DNA of 50,638 nucleotides from Candidatus Microgenomates bacterium (lineage in GTDB: Bacteria; Patescibacteria; Microgenomatia; JADHYG01). The first letter of the stretch is position 1. Every line of letters starts with the position of its first letter. The stretch is from contig JADHYG010000002.1 in NCBI GenBank assembly GCA_016782545.1, positions 1 to 50,638 on the forward strand, in the 5' to 3' direction. Shown here piece after piece: positions 25,964 through 34,531 of this stretch. Position numbers and translations under genes: made by a program. The notes below the pieces were generated by a model, which was not told the origin of the DNA, did no database searches, and was given only the letters and a program-made list of their open reading frames with translations.

Positions 25964-27301
25964 TTAGCTCCTCAATATATAAACTTTAGGAATGGGTTTT
26001 ATAAAATTTCGAGCTAAAGAAAAGGCATAGGCACCTTGATAGGGAACCAACAAAATATCCCCTTCCTCAACTTTTTTGGCATAACAATAATAACCCCAAA
26101 TATCATGTGGTGTACAAAGTGAACCGTACAATCTAAAGGGAATTTCTCTCCTTGTCGATGGATGTGTTAGATTAATGAGCGGATAATACTCATGTTCAAA
26201 TCGCTCCCAGCCCACCATATTAGTTCCTCCATCCGTTATGGCTAAGTTCGAATTTTTGATATCTACGATCTTTAAAACGATATGCATTGCTTTGTGACAA
26301 ATAATGCGGCCCGGTTCTGTAAAATACTCGCATCTTATGAGCGGTTCCAAGTATTTTTTAATGGCTGCTGAGATTTTTTGGGCAAATTCCTCAATTCCAA
26401 TTGCTTCGCTGATAAAATATCTGTTAATAAATTGAGTCTTTTTACCAAAATATTCATCTGCTAGCTGGATTAACTTTCCCTGAGGAAGATTCCAAGGATA
26501 ATAACCTTCTGACCAAGATGGTAAAAAGCCTCCACCAAAATCAATAAACTTTATTGATCTTAACATTGCCGCATCACATTTCTTTCTTAGATAATCAGAT
26601 ATTTCTTTAATATTTTTTTCGTAGAGAGTAGCATCTTTATTCCAACTAATATGAAATTGGATTCCCTGAAGGTTGACACCGGAATATTTTTTTGCTTTAT
26701 GCCAAATTTTTTTTAATTCGGCAAGAGGAATCCCAAATTTCGACCATGAACCATGGTGATTAGTAAAGATTCTCACGCCAGCGTTTATTCTCTTCTTTCT
26801 TTTTCTGGTAATGTAAGCTAATTTTTCTAACTCTCTAAAGCTGTCAATATTAACTATTGTTGTGGCATTATTTTTAACAGCAAACTCGAGTTCAGAGAGA
26901 GTTTTTCCGGGACCAGAAAAAAGTATGTTTTGAGCTTTGTGATTAATTGCTATTTTTAATTCGCGGCCACTTGAAACATCAAGACCTAATCCATGTTTTA
27001 AGACGGTCTCAATTACATAAGGATGATGGTTTGGCTTCATGGCAAAGAAAACTTTACATTGAGGCAGTGTGGTCTTGAAAGCATTCAAAAAACACATGAC
27101 ACTTTTTGTTAACTCGTCTTGATCGAAGAGATAAAAGGGAGTAGCATGTCTATACGATAATTCTAAAATCTTTTTTCTTTTTTTTAGTAAATATTTGACA
27201 ATTGGCAAAAGACTCCCTTTAAGATACGAAGGTTTTTGGTCAATAAGTTTTATGATTCGCTCTTTTGATCCTCTAAAGTCTTTCACCAACATAGTATTCA
27301 A
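25964..27301 (-). CDS. Fold-type III PLP decarboxylase (diaminopimelate/ornithine decarboxylase-like)
   Basis: The 445-residue protein has the PLP lysine K89 in FFAMKPNHHP, GLGLDVSSGREL, H217 in GIQFHIS, the phosphate-binding G256-GGF and E329-PGR. The C-terminal beta domain carries C396 in GSLCTPHD and GAYAFS near residue 425. These are the group IV decarboxylase/DapDC marks. The substrate loop reads CTPHD rather than the usual C-E-S-x-D, and about 50 extra residues precede the barrel, so the substrate may be neither diaminopimelate nor ornithine. It is the last gene of the reverse operon, with its start overlapping the upstream stop by 4 bases (ATGA). Confidence 0.8.
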   Translation of the reverse strand: MNTMLVKDFRGSKERIIKLIDQKPSYLKGSLLPIVKYLLKKRKKILELSYRHATPFYLFDQDELTKSVMCFLNAFKTTLPQCKVFFAMKPNHHPYVIETVLKHGLGLDVSSGRELKIAINHKAQNILFSGPGKTLSELEFAVKNNATTIVNIDSFRELEKLAYITRKRKKRINAGVRIFTNHHGSWSKFGIPLAELKKIWHKAKKYSGVNLQGIQFHISWNKDATLYEKNIKEISDYLRKKCDAAMLRSIKFIDFGGGFLPSWSEGYYPWNLPQGKLIQLADEYFGKKTQFINRYFISEAIGIEEFAQKISAAIKKYLEPLIRCEYFTEPGRIICHKAMHIVLKIVDIKNSNLAITDGGTNMVGWERFEHEYYPLINLTHPSTRREIPFRLYGSLCTPHDIWGYYCYAKKVEEGDILLVPYQGAYAFSLARNFIKPIPKVYILRS

Positions 27302-28644
27302 TATTTAAATTTTCTGAATAGTTTATTACCATTTTTGTTAAGGCTGCCTTTGAAATCAAAGAGAGGAAAATTAGAAATAATGGTTGCTATAGTGGTAAAT
27401 TTCGTATAAACTTCGCCACGTCGTGCATCAGAATAAAAAATAAGCTCCTTTTGTTTGTTTGAAAACATCCGAATGTCAGAACTTTTAAACCGCAAATTGC
27501 CATTTTTATAGACATAAACTCCATTATTAAATTCTTTTTTAATTGTTATTTCAGAGTTTGATATTTCTGGATGAAGTTGAATTTCTAATAAAGATCCGCG
27601 GAAGGTACTATTAGGATAGGCAAAAAATTTAAATTGTTGATTATATGATGTTGGTTTTACAGAATTTTCAACAAAAAATTTTCCTATGTTAATATCCGAG
27701 ATAACTTCCGGAAATTTCAATATTTGTGTTGTTCCTGCCGAAAAACGAGGATTACATTCTAATAAAAAAAATTTATCCTTCCGATCGACAATAAAGTCGA
27801 TGTTGAAGCACCCCCAAAATTTTTGCCTATAGAAAATTTTTCCGATTTTAAAGAAAACTCCATTAATCCTTCTTTTGATATCAGCATTAAGCCTGTTGCT
27901 CGGGATCCATTGAATACCAACGAAAATTTTCTTATTGGTTAATGGATAATTCATAAAACACTGAAGTCTCATTGCGGAAATGGTCGCAATGCCTGGAGCG
28001 ATAAATAAAGTTATACCATAAGGTTTACCACTAATATATTGGCGAAGAAGATATTTTTCTCCCGTATTAATTTCATTTAATCCAATTAACTTTTTTATCT
28101 CGCTGTGATTTTTAATGTAATAAGTACCTTCACCGCCCGAGGAATTACTTTTTTGTAAAACCAGTTTTCCTTTAATTGGCGTTGATGCGGGATACTTATA
28201 AATTGCACTGATGGGTTTTGGAAGATTGTGACCATCTAAAAATTTATCAAACCACAACTTATTTTCAAAATCTTTGTATTTCCAATATGCGTGAGAAATG
28301 ATTTTAATTTTATTTTTCTCACTCCATCTTTTAACTAGATCGGTGTATCTTGAGGTAGTTAGCAAAGCGTTTATGCTGTATTTCTTCACCACTGTCGACA
28401 AATTAGAATCCTCAAGTAAATCGTCAAATTCTTTATCAGTCAAATAACCTTTTTTGGGAGACACCTCATAAGATGCAATTTTTTTCGCATTTAAAAATTT
28501 TTTGGCCCATTTTTCCTCAGTAGTATTTTTTACAACAAGATATAACAATTTTCTCTCTGGTATCCATTTTGTAAACATTAAACTGGAAACGTCTCTTGGA
28601 AATACACCGATATAGGTACAATTTTTTTTGTTGAGTTTATTCAT
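27298..28644 (-). CDS. ATP-grasp ligase-like protein
   Basis: The 448-residue protein has a pre-ATP-grasp region (1-125), then VLQKSNSSGGEGTYYI (162-177; lysine and glycine-rich loop), LLRQYISGKPYGITLF and FWGCFNIDFIVD. Its metal-binding E296 and N298 are in LLECNPRFSAGT. A C-terminal domain of about 120 residues follows. ATP-grasp enzymes join a carboxylate to an amine or thiol through an acyl phosphate. No characterised subfamily is recognised. Its ATG overlaps the epimerase stop by 8 bases. It is probably the second peptide-bond-forming enzyme of the cluster. Confidence 0.75.
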   Translation of the reverse strand: MNKLNKKNCTYIGVFPRDVSSLMFTKWIPERKLLYLVVKNTTEEKWAKKFLNAKKIASYEVSPKKGYLTDKEFDDLLEDSNLSTVVKKYSINALLTTSRYTDLVKRWSEKNKIKIISHAYWKYKDFENKLWFDKFLDGHNLPKPISAIYKYPASTPIKGKLVLQKSNSSGGEGTYYIKNHSEIKKLIGLNEINTGEKYLLRQYISGKPYGITLFIAPGIATISAMRLQCFMNYPLTNKKIFVGIQWIPSNRLNADIKRRINGVFFKIGKIFYRQKFWGCFNIDFIVDRKDKFFLLECNPRFSAGTTQILKFPEVISDINIGKFFVENSVKPTSYNQQFKFFAYPNSTFRGSLLEIQLHPEISNSEITIKKEFNNGVYVYKNGNLRFKSSDIRMFSNKQKELIFYSDARRGEVYTKFTTIATIISNFPLFDFKGSLNKNGNKLFRKFKY

Positions 28645-29689
28645 TGAGAGTAAGTGGTTTCTTTATGACAAGTTTACCATTTTTTATACTAGCACCACCT
28701 TTCGTTGGATCGTCATAAAAATCAAGAGGTCCACTATCTAAATCAACATAATCTATTGGCAGCGCCAATGCAAGGAGTGCTCCGGTTGTTATAGAAATGT
28801 TTGACTCATACATACATCCAATCATAATAATTTTATGGAGACTTTTTGCCAGATGAAAAATTTTTAGAAAGTTAATTGGTCCACCACACTTCATTATTTT
28901 TATATTTACTCCATCAACATAATCACCTAAAAGTAAATTGTAAGCATCCTGAACAGTGACTACAGACTCATCAGCGATAATGGGCACTAATTTCAAAGCA
29001 TGCAATTCCTTTAAGCCTTTTAGATTTTCAGCTTTAATCGGCTGTTCAATTAAACTAATCCCTAAATTTTTTATAACTAAAAGCAGCTTCTTGGCTTCAG
29101 GCAAAGAATAGCCCTGGTTAGCATCTAAAATTAGCTGCGAGGAGGAAGGAATAACTTTTATAACAGCTTTGATTCTCTCAATATCCTCTCTCAGGTCAAG
29201 TCCGCATTTTAACTTAATTATCTTAAATCCTTCTTTTAATCTTTGCTTCACTTCTCCCACCGCTTCTTCCGTACTCTTGATACCAATAGTAATCATTGTT
29301 TCAACTTGTTCGCAATAACCACCAAAAAAATGAGAAAGTGAGATTTTATAATTTTGAGACCATAAATTTAAGATAGCCTCTTCTACGGCATTTTGAGCAG
29401 AAGGAAAATCTCTGAAAACTTCCTGGATTTTTTCATGGTATCTATACCATTGGGAGATGGGCCATAAAAAAAATTCTTTATTAAGTTTTTCTTGCAATAC
29501 CCTAAATACACCTTTAACTGTTTCCTTCGTTACTTCGAAATCAGGGGCAGCGCTGCCTAAACCATAATGGCCTTTTTCATCTTTAATTTTAATGATGACA
29601 ACTTCGGTTTTATCAACCTCCTCATATGCTATTCTAAAGGGTTCCTTAAAATGAAGAATCTTTTTCTGTATGAAGATATCTTTTATCAT
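28637..29689 (-). CDS. Dipeptide epimerase (enolase superfamily)
   Basis: The 350-residue protein has the muconate-lactonising subgroup active site: K159-L-K161, D189 in LDANQGY, E215 in IEQP, D240 in ADES and K264 in NIKIMKCGG. The DxD motif (D316-L-D318), which in Ala-Glu epimerases holds the dipeptide amino group, is present. Such enzymes invert the second residue of a dipeptide. In most bacteria they recycle peptidoglycan peptides; here the gene lies inside a ligase cluster, so a biosynthetic dipeptide is more likely. The start follows the MurL-like stop by one base. Confidence 0.85.
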   Translation of the reverse strand: MIKDIFIQKKILHFKEPFRIAYEEVDKTEVVIIKIKDEKGHYGLGSAAPDFEVTKETVKGVFRVLQEKLNKEFFLWPISQWYRYHEKIQEVFRDFPSAQNAVEEAILNLWSQNYKISLSHFFGGYCEQVETMITIGIKSTEEAVGEVKQRLKEGFKIIKLKCGLDLREDIERIKAVIKVIPSSSQLILDANQGYSLPEAKKLLLVIKNLGISLIEQPIKAENLKGLKELHALKLVPIIADESVVTVQDAYNLLLGDYVDGVNIKIMKCGGPINFLKIFHLAKSLHKIIMIGCMYESNISITTGALLALALPIDYVDLDSGPLDFYDDPTKGGASIKNGKLVIKKPLTLNE

Positions 29690-29690
29690 C

Positions 29691-31085
29691 TTATTGTGGA
29701 AGGATTTTTTTGAAATTTTCTAATTCTTCATTATAGATGGCAAGGATTTTACTTCTAAATTTTTTTGGTAAATTCTGATAATTCTTAAGTTTGGTAAAAT
29801 AATTTTTATACCACGACCATGATTTAATTTTATTCATTTTATATTTTTTAAATTTCTCTATGAAATTTCCCTTAAACCCCTTTTTATAAAGGATGTAGAG
29901 AGCAAAGTCCATGTCTAGATCTTTTTCTTCTTTTAAATACTCCTCCAGGAAATCTTTATTTTGCAATAAGTTCTTTTTAAATCCAATCTCTTTAGGATCA
30001 AGTCCACCACTGAGGGCAAATATAAATAATTTTTCGCATTTATAACATTCATGACACCATTGCGAATCTTGATAAAGCGGTTTTTGAGCAAAACAGGGAA
30101 ATAAATATTTCAATAAATTGGGATATCTGTTATTGAGAATGAAAAATATATTTATTTGCTCCAGCGGTTTCAACATTGCTTTGACAGCGCATTGATCGTT
30201 GGTTAATAAACGAATAATGTTGCTTTGCTGCTTTGTCCAAAAAGAAGTTTGATCATAGGATATATAAGACTTCCAGCCATTTTGCATCAGGTAATCATTA
30301 TTAGAGAATTCACTTCCAAAGAAAATATAGTTTGCTTGATATTTGTACACAAAAGGCACTGCAAGCATAGCCAGTATAGTTGTTTGAGCGCCCCAACCTA
30401 CCTCGGTTGGGCTTTTTTTATCAAATGCTATCCCATATCTAAAAAGACCGGGACAGTTTTTCACAAAATGAGTCTCTACATTAAACTCTTTTTTAAATTC
30501 CTTCAATCGTTTGAGTTTAAACTTTTCTTCATAAGGATGAGCTGGTTCTTGGCAATAAAACAATACAGGTTTAATACCAATTTCTTTACAAAAACCAAAA
30601 GTAACAAGACTCTCTTTCCCAAAACTAAAGGGAAGTATAGCAATGTCCTGGTTTGTTTCAAAATTCGAGATTTCTTTTGTGTTTATGAAGGAACTTTCAC
30701 CTCTTATGAAATCAAATTCCAAATTATAAAATTTTTTAAGGTAAGTTAAAGGCTTAACCTCATCGTCTTTTTCACAAGAAAGCAAGTCAAATAGCTGGTT
30801 TTTAAATAAGAAACTTTCAAATAGAGGAAGCTTCATTTTATATTTGACCTTATTTTTGTTAAGTATAAGCGGTAAAAAATGCGTATTCGCAAAAGCAAGA
30901 TTTTCTAGAAGTGTTTCTCGGACGCTTGAGGGAGTTTGATGCCAAACATCTTCCGGATATTCTATCTTAAAATCTTTTCCTTCAACCTTAATCAATATGC
31001 CATTAGAAATTTGTTTTGTTTGTACTGATAAGGTGCTACTTTTTTTGTAAAGCATAGGGAAGGGTTTGTTTTTTGTATCGCTCAA
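29691..31085 (-). CDS. PP-loop protein resembling MurL (peptidyl-glutamate epimerase)
   Basis: The 464-residue protein has a beta-rich N-terminal domain, then a PP-loop S154-F-G-K-E-S159 (in the SxGKDS style of ATP pyrophosphatases), HPYEEKFKLKRL, GWGAQTTILAML, FFGSEFSNND and a cysteine motif W343-CHECYKC350. A Lys-rich C-terminal part follows. PP-loop, then a P-L-E-Q-I..FP segment, then WCxxCxKC is the layout I recall for MurL, which adenylates UDP-MurNAc-L-Ala-L-Glu and epimerises the Glu. PP-loop Asp is replaced by Glu. The start is TTG 31085 or ATG 31055; both overlap the upstream gene. No other peptidoglycan gene is nearby. Confidence 0.6.
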   Translation of the reverse strand: MSDTKNKPFPMLYKKSSTLSVQTKQISNGILIKVEGKDFKIEYPEDVWHQTPSSVRETLLENLAFANTHFLPLILNKNKVKYKMKLPLFESFLFKNQLFDLLSCEKDDEVKPLTYLKKFYNLEFDFIRGESSFINTKEISNFETNQDIAILPFSFGKESLVTFGFCKEIGIKPVLFYCQEPAHPYEEKFKLKRLKEFKKEFNVETHFVKNCPGLFRYGIAFDKKSPTEVGWGAQTTILAMLAVPFVYKYQANYIFFGSEFSNNDYLMQNGWKSYISYDQTSFWTKQQSNIIRLLTNDQCAVKAMLKPLEQINIFFILNNRYPNLLKYLFPCFAQKPLYQDSQWCHECYKCEKLFIFALSGGLDPKEIGFKKNLLQNKDFLEEYLKEEKDLDMDFALYILYKKGFKGNFIEKFKKYKMNKIKSWSWYKNYFTKLKNYQNLPKKFRSKILAIYNEELENFKKILPQ

Positions 31086-33579
31086 TGCACATACAAATTA
31101 TTTCCTCCAATAATTGGCCAGAATCAATTCCTGTCAATTTTGATGCAGCGGCTATACCTTTATTTCTTGAGCAATAAAGCCAAGGAGAAGGATTTAACTC
31201 AATAACATACGGGTTATTGTCTTTATCCACCTTAATTTCTACTTTTCCGTAATCCCTGCAATCGAAAATGGTATAAGTATCTAAGGCAATTTCCGTAATT
31301 AATGACTGTAGCTTTTTACTAATGTTTTTAGGAGGAAGCTGGTGGACAATTTTATTATTTAATTCTTGATTTTGCCACTTAGACTCAAATGTATAGATGT
31401 GCCAATAGTCTTTAGGCAAATTACCAAAAATAGACCTGCTTAGAGGCAAGACCTTTAAATCATCCTCGTCACTGCCTAAAATGTACACTTCGTATTCGTC
31501 CCCATCGATATATTCTTCTATAACCGCCGGCTTACCCATTCCTTGTATTATTTTTTTAAGTTGTTGCCTAAGTGTTTTTTTGTTTGTTGCCACCGAGTCA
31601 TTGTCGATTCCCACTGCATGATCAGCATTGGCTGGCTTAACAATGAGAGGATATTCAAGTTCTGAATTTATCTCGTTGTCGAGTTCATACAGATAATCCC
31701 AGTCTGGAGTCGGAATTTTGTGGTAGGCAAGTAGTTTCTTGAAGCGTATTTTATCAGCGGCTAATGACAAGGTAAACGAATTAGAACCCGTATAGGGAAT
31801 TTGGAGAGAATCTAAAAGTGAGGCTATATTGGGTTTATATTCGGGACTATTATGCAATCTTTCTCCGATGTTGAATACTAAATCGATATCGCCTTTCTGC
31901 AGCTTGTCAATTATATCAAAGAAATTATTTAAATTAAGGATGGCAACATTATAGCCTCTTTCTTTAAGGGTTTGTTCTATTTCTCTGGTCACTCCTGTTA
32001 GTTGTTCCTCAATCGGGTTCTTAGTCTCCGGATAGATGTTGCTTAGAAGTCCGATGCGCAACCTCCTTAGATTTTTAAGATCTCTTCCCTCAATGGCTTG
32101 GATTTTAGCGGTTCTAATAAGTAGATTTTTATTTAAAACAGCTGACGAGAAACGATTTTTACGTTCTGTTTTCCCAAGAAAAGAAGAAGGATCAAATTTA
32201 ACTACTTTATAAGAAATAAGCTTAAGCGCCTCATCAAGACCATCTTGAGCATCTAATATATTTTCTCCTGAAACAGTTAGCCAGCCAAGATGTTCAAAAC
32301 CTTCTGGCGGTACGAATAGCGGGTCTCCAATTTTTTTGTAAATTTGGATTTCCTCGATAAATTCATTTTTTTTGATTTGCTCAGGAATATCTAATTCTAC
32401 TAAAATCCCCGAATCATTAGGGTGTAAATCCCAGCCAATAATATACTTTTTCGGTGCATTAGGTTTTTGAATCTTTATATATTCACCAGTAGCGATTTTA
32501 ACAGCATACTCAATCAAATCTATACCCCAAGCATTTTTATTATAGGAATAAACATAATCACCGCCCATTCTTATATTTACTTCTATTGGATAAACTCCCT
32601 TTTTAGAACATTTTGCTTCAAAATGGATACATCCATGTTGAACACCTAACTTTTCTAATGTTTCTTCAGCCATCTCAAAAAGTTCTTCTTGATTTTTTAT
32701 TGGTAGACTTGACGGGATTGCTTGTCCACTATCAATAAAAAACATACCTTTGTCTTTGTTATAATTATCGGCCATGGAAAAGAACTTTATCTTCCCATTC
32801 TGGATCAGAATATCTATATCTACTTCGTCACCGTCGATATACTCTTCAATAAAGATATCTAATCCATCTGTTAATGCAGACTCAACACTGGAAGAAATAT
32901 TGTTCTTTACATATTGGTACATATCAAATAGAGAATCTTTATTCTCGACTTTAATGATATAAGCACTACTTGAGCCGTAAGCAGGTTTAATCACGAGTGG
33001 AAAATTAAAATAATCGCCAATATACTTTAAGTCCTCCGGACTATTGATTAATTTGGATTTTGGAGTAGGTAAGTTATTCTTGGCGCAAAATTTTCTGAAA
33101 AGAAATTTATTTCTGACTTTTTGAGCCACATTAAAAGGAATTCCGGTTAAGTTGAATTTATCAACAATTTTTGAAGTGAGCAGCACGTCATCTTCCCAAA
33201 ATGTGATCGCACCATCAAGATTAATTTTGGGATTGGTGGTTAAGAACTCCTGAATCGCTTGTATCGCTTCATTGTGATTAGTGTTATCAGCTATTATCCA
33301 GTAGTCAACATAAGGCTGAGCCCAGTTTTTCTCCCTGTTTAGAACAATTACTTTTAATCCCAATTTCTTAAGCCTTTGAAGAACAAATCGTTTTTTGATT
33401 GATCCAGTATTAACAAGAAGGATACTTTTTCCACATAAAGAATTAATCTTTTTGCGAGGTTTGTGGTTGTTTATTCTCAAACAAGAATTGTCTTTGTTGT
33501 GAAAAAAGACTCCTCCTTCACCATCCGGAGGTTTATCTTCGTTTTTCGTTTCAGACAAAAGAGTTTTTTTAGACTTCAT
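31036..33579 (-). CDS. Tandem ATP-grasp protein: amino-acid ligase plus D-Ala-D-Ala ligase-like domain
   Basis: The 847-residue protein fuses two ATP-grasp enzymes. Domain 1 (about 50-470) has LVIKPAYGSSSAYIIK (195-210), IEEYIDGDEVDIDILI and metal-binding E333/N335 in IEVNIRMGG, then WGIDLIEYAVKIATG, as in carboxylase-like L-amino-acid ligases. Domain 2 (about 505-847) has DLVFNIGE, PYTGSNSFTLSLAADK, LIVKPANADHAVGID, VIEEYIDGDEYEVYI and E794/N796 in IELNPSP, as in D-Ala-D-Ala ligases. Two successive peptide bonds are the simplest reading. It is the first gene of the reverse operon, 58 nt after a strong promoter start. The first 40 residues look disordered. Confidence 0.8.
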   Translation of the reverse strand: MKSKKTLLSETKNEDKPPDGEGGVFFHNKDNSCLRINNHKPRKKINSLCGKSILLVNTGSIKKRFVLQRLKKLGLKVIVLNREKNWAQPYVDYWIIADNTNHNEAIQAIQEFLTTNPKINLDGAITFWEDDVLLTSKIVDKFNLTGIPFNVAQKVRNKFLFRKFCAKNNLPTPKSKLINSPEDLKYIGDYFNFPLVIKPAYGSSSAYIIKVENKDSLFDMYQYVKNNISSSVESALTDGLDIFIEEYIDGDEVDIDILIQNGKIKFFSMADNYNKDKGMFFIDSGQAIPSSLPIKNQEELFEMAEETLEKLGVQHGCIHFEAKCSKKGVYPIEVNIRMGGDYVYSYNKNAWGIDLIEYAVKIATGEYIKIQKPNAPKKYIIGWDLHPNDSGILVELDIPEQIKKNEFIEEIQIYKKIGDPLFVPPEGFEHLGWLTVSGENILDAQDGLDEALKLISYKVVKFDPSSFLGKTERKNRFSSAVLNKNLLIRTAKIQAIEGRDLKNLRRLRIGLLSNIYPETKNPIEEQLTGVTREIEQTLKERGYNVAILNLNNFFDIIDKLQKGDIDLVFNIGERLHNSPEYKPNIASLLDSLQIPYTGSNSFTLSLAADKIRFKKLLAYHKIPTPDWDYLYELDNEINSELEYPLIVKPANADHAVGIDNDSVATNKKTLRQQLKKIIQGMGKPAVIEEYIDGDEYEVYILGSDEDDLKVLPLSRSIFGNLPKDYWHIYTFESKWQNQELNNKIVHQLPPKNISKKLQSLITEIALDTYTIFDCRDYGKVEIKVDKDNNPYVIELNPSPWLYCSRNKGIAAASKLTGIDSGQLLEEIICMCIERYKKQTLPYALQKK

Positions 33580-33643
33580 GTTTTTTCAGAAATTATGAGG
33601 CTAAAACCGATGATTCAAAAGTATTAAATTAAACTAATATCCA

Positions 33644-33671
33644 ATCATAACGTTTTTTTGTAAATTGTCAA
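33644..33671 (-). promoter_or_regulatory. Promoter of the ATP-grasp operon
   Basis: On the reverse strand TTGACA (33671-33666), 16 bp and TATGAT (33649-33644) predict a start near 33637, 58 nt before the first ATG. It is divergent from the rplC promoter, about 80 bp away. Confidence 0.65.
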
Positions 33672-33751
33672 GAGATTAATTTTGCCATAAATATAGGTTC
33701 TTTTATCTATTTTAAAACTCACAGTTTTTTTGACGATTAGTTGTCCAAAAT

Positions 33752-33780
33752 TTGCAATCATTTAGTCTCTATGGTAAAAT
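33752..33780 (+). promoter_or_regulatory. rplC promoter (S10 operon remainder)
   Basis: TTGCAA (33752-33757), 17 bp and TGG-TAAAAT (-10 at 33775-33780). It restarts the S10 operon, which is cut off from rpsJ here. Transcription should begin near 33787, 60 nt before a terminator-shaped hairpin. Confidence 0.6.
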
Positions 33781-33845
33781 CTTTCCCAGATCATGAAAAT
33801 TAGTGATAGTTAAGAAAAAACATGACTCGGATGGGCCTTTTAGAT

Positions 33846-33869
33846 AAACAGCCTCCGGGGCTGTTTTTT
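33846..33869 (+). terminator. Attenuator-like hairpin just before rplC
   Basis: AAACAGCC (33846-33853) and GGCTGTTT (33859-33866) form a perfect 8-bp stem around TCCGG, with six T at 33864-33869. The rplC ATG is only 11 bases further on. No forward gene ends upstream in this spacer, so its target must be the rplC leader transcript itself. Confidence 0.75.
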
Positions 33870-33880
33870 GGTTGAAAAAA

Positions 33881-34531
33881 ATGTTAAACGCAATTTTAGG
33901 CGAAAAAATTAAACAAACTCAGAAATTTACTGAGAATGGACAAAGAATTCCAGTCACTTTTATCAAAGCTGGCCCTTGTCCGGTGGTGCAAATTAAAACC
34001 AAGGATAATGATGGCTATTGGGCCGTTCAGCTTGGATTTGGCTCAAAACAAACCAAAAGAACTACCAAACCAATTTTAGAGCATTTTAAAAAGGCGGGGT
34101 TAAAAAAAACACCCCGCTTTTTACGTGAGATAAGAATTAATGAAAATCAAGAATTAAAAGTTGGCGAGGAAATTAAAGTCAATGATGTTTTTAAAACAGG
34201 AGATAAACTCATCATCACTGGTATTTCTAAAGGCAAAGGCTTTGCCGGCGTGATGAAACGCTGGGGGTTTAGCGGCGGTCCAAGAACTCATGGTCAATCT
34301 GATCGGCAAAGAGCACCAGGTTCAATTGGTCAAGGAACTACTCCTGGCAGAGTTCATAAAGGGAAAAAAATGCCGGGAAGAATGGGCGGAGATAAAGTAA
34401 GCATTAAAGGACTTAAGGTTATAGAAATTGATGAGGAAAAAAATCTGTTAATCGTTAAAGGACTTGTTCCGGGAGTCAAAAGCGGACTCTTATTGATTAA
34501 AAAGGAGAATTATCATGGCGGTCAAGGTTAA
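33881..34531 (+). CDS. rplC: 50S ribosomal protein L3
   Basis: The 216-residue protein has the L3 core: MLNAILGEKIKQTQKF, PVTFIKAGPCPVVQIKT, GISKGKGFAGVMKRWGFSGG, HGQSDRQRAPGSIGQGTTPGRV and KKMPGRMGG. L3 reaches the peptidyl transferase centre. ATG 33881 is chosen over the TTG at 33872, which sits at the end of the terminator T-run. No Shine-Dalgarno site is present. Its end overlaps rplD by 17 bases. Confidence 0.97.
   Translation: MLNAILGEKIKQTQKFTENGQRIPVTFIKAGPCPVVQIKTKDNDGYWAVQLGFGSKQTKRTTKPILEHFKKAGLKKTPRFLREIRINENQELKVGEEIKVNDVFKTGDKLIITGISKGKGFAGVMKRWGFSGGPRTHGQSDRQRAPGSIGQGTTPGRVHKGKKMPGRMGGDKVSIKGLKVIEIDEEKNLLIVKGLVPGVKSGLLLIKKENYHGGQG

Noticed and set aside
25964..27301. Assignment as lysA or speC
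   Set aside because: Active-site motifs fit group IV decarboxylases in general, but the CTPHD loop, the long N-terminus and the cluster context do not support a specific symbol.
30225..30749. 174-codon forward frame opposite the MurL-like gene
   Set aside because: It lies antisense inside a gene with strong coding signal, is rich in Phe and Lys, and has no promoter; it is a shadow frame.
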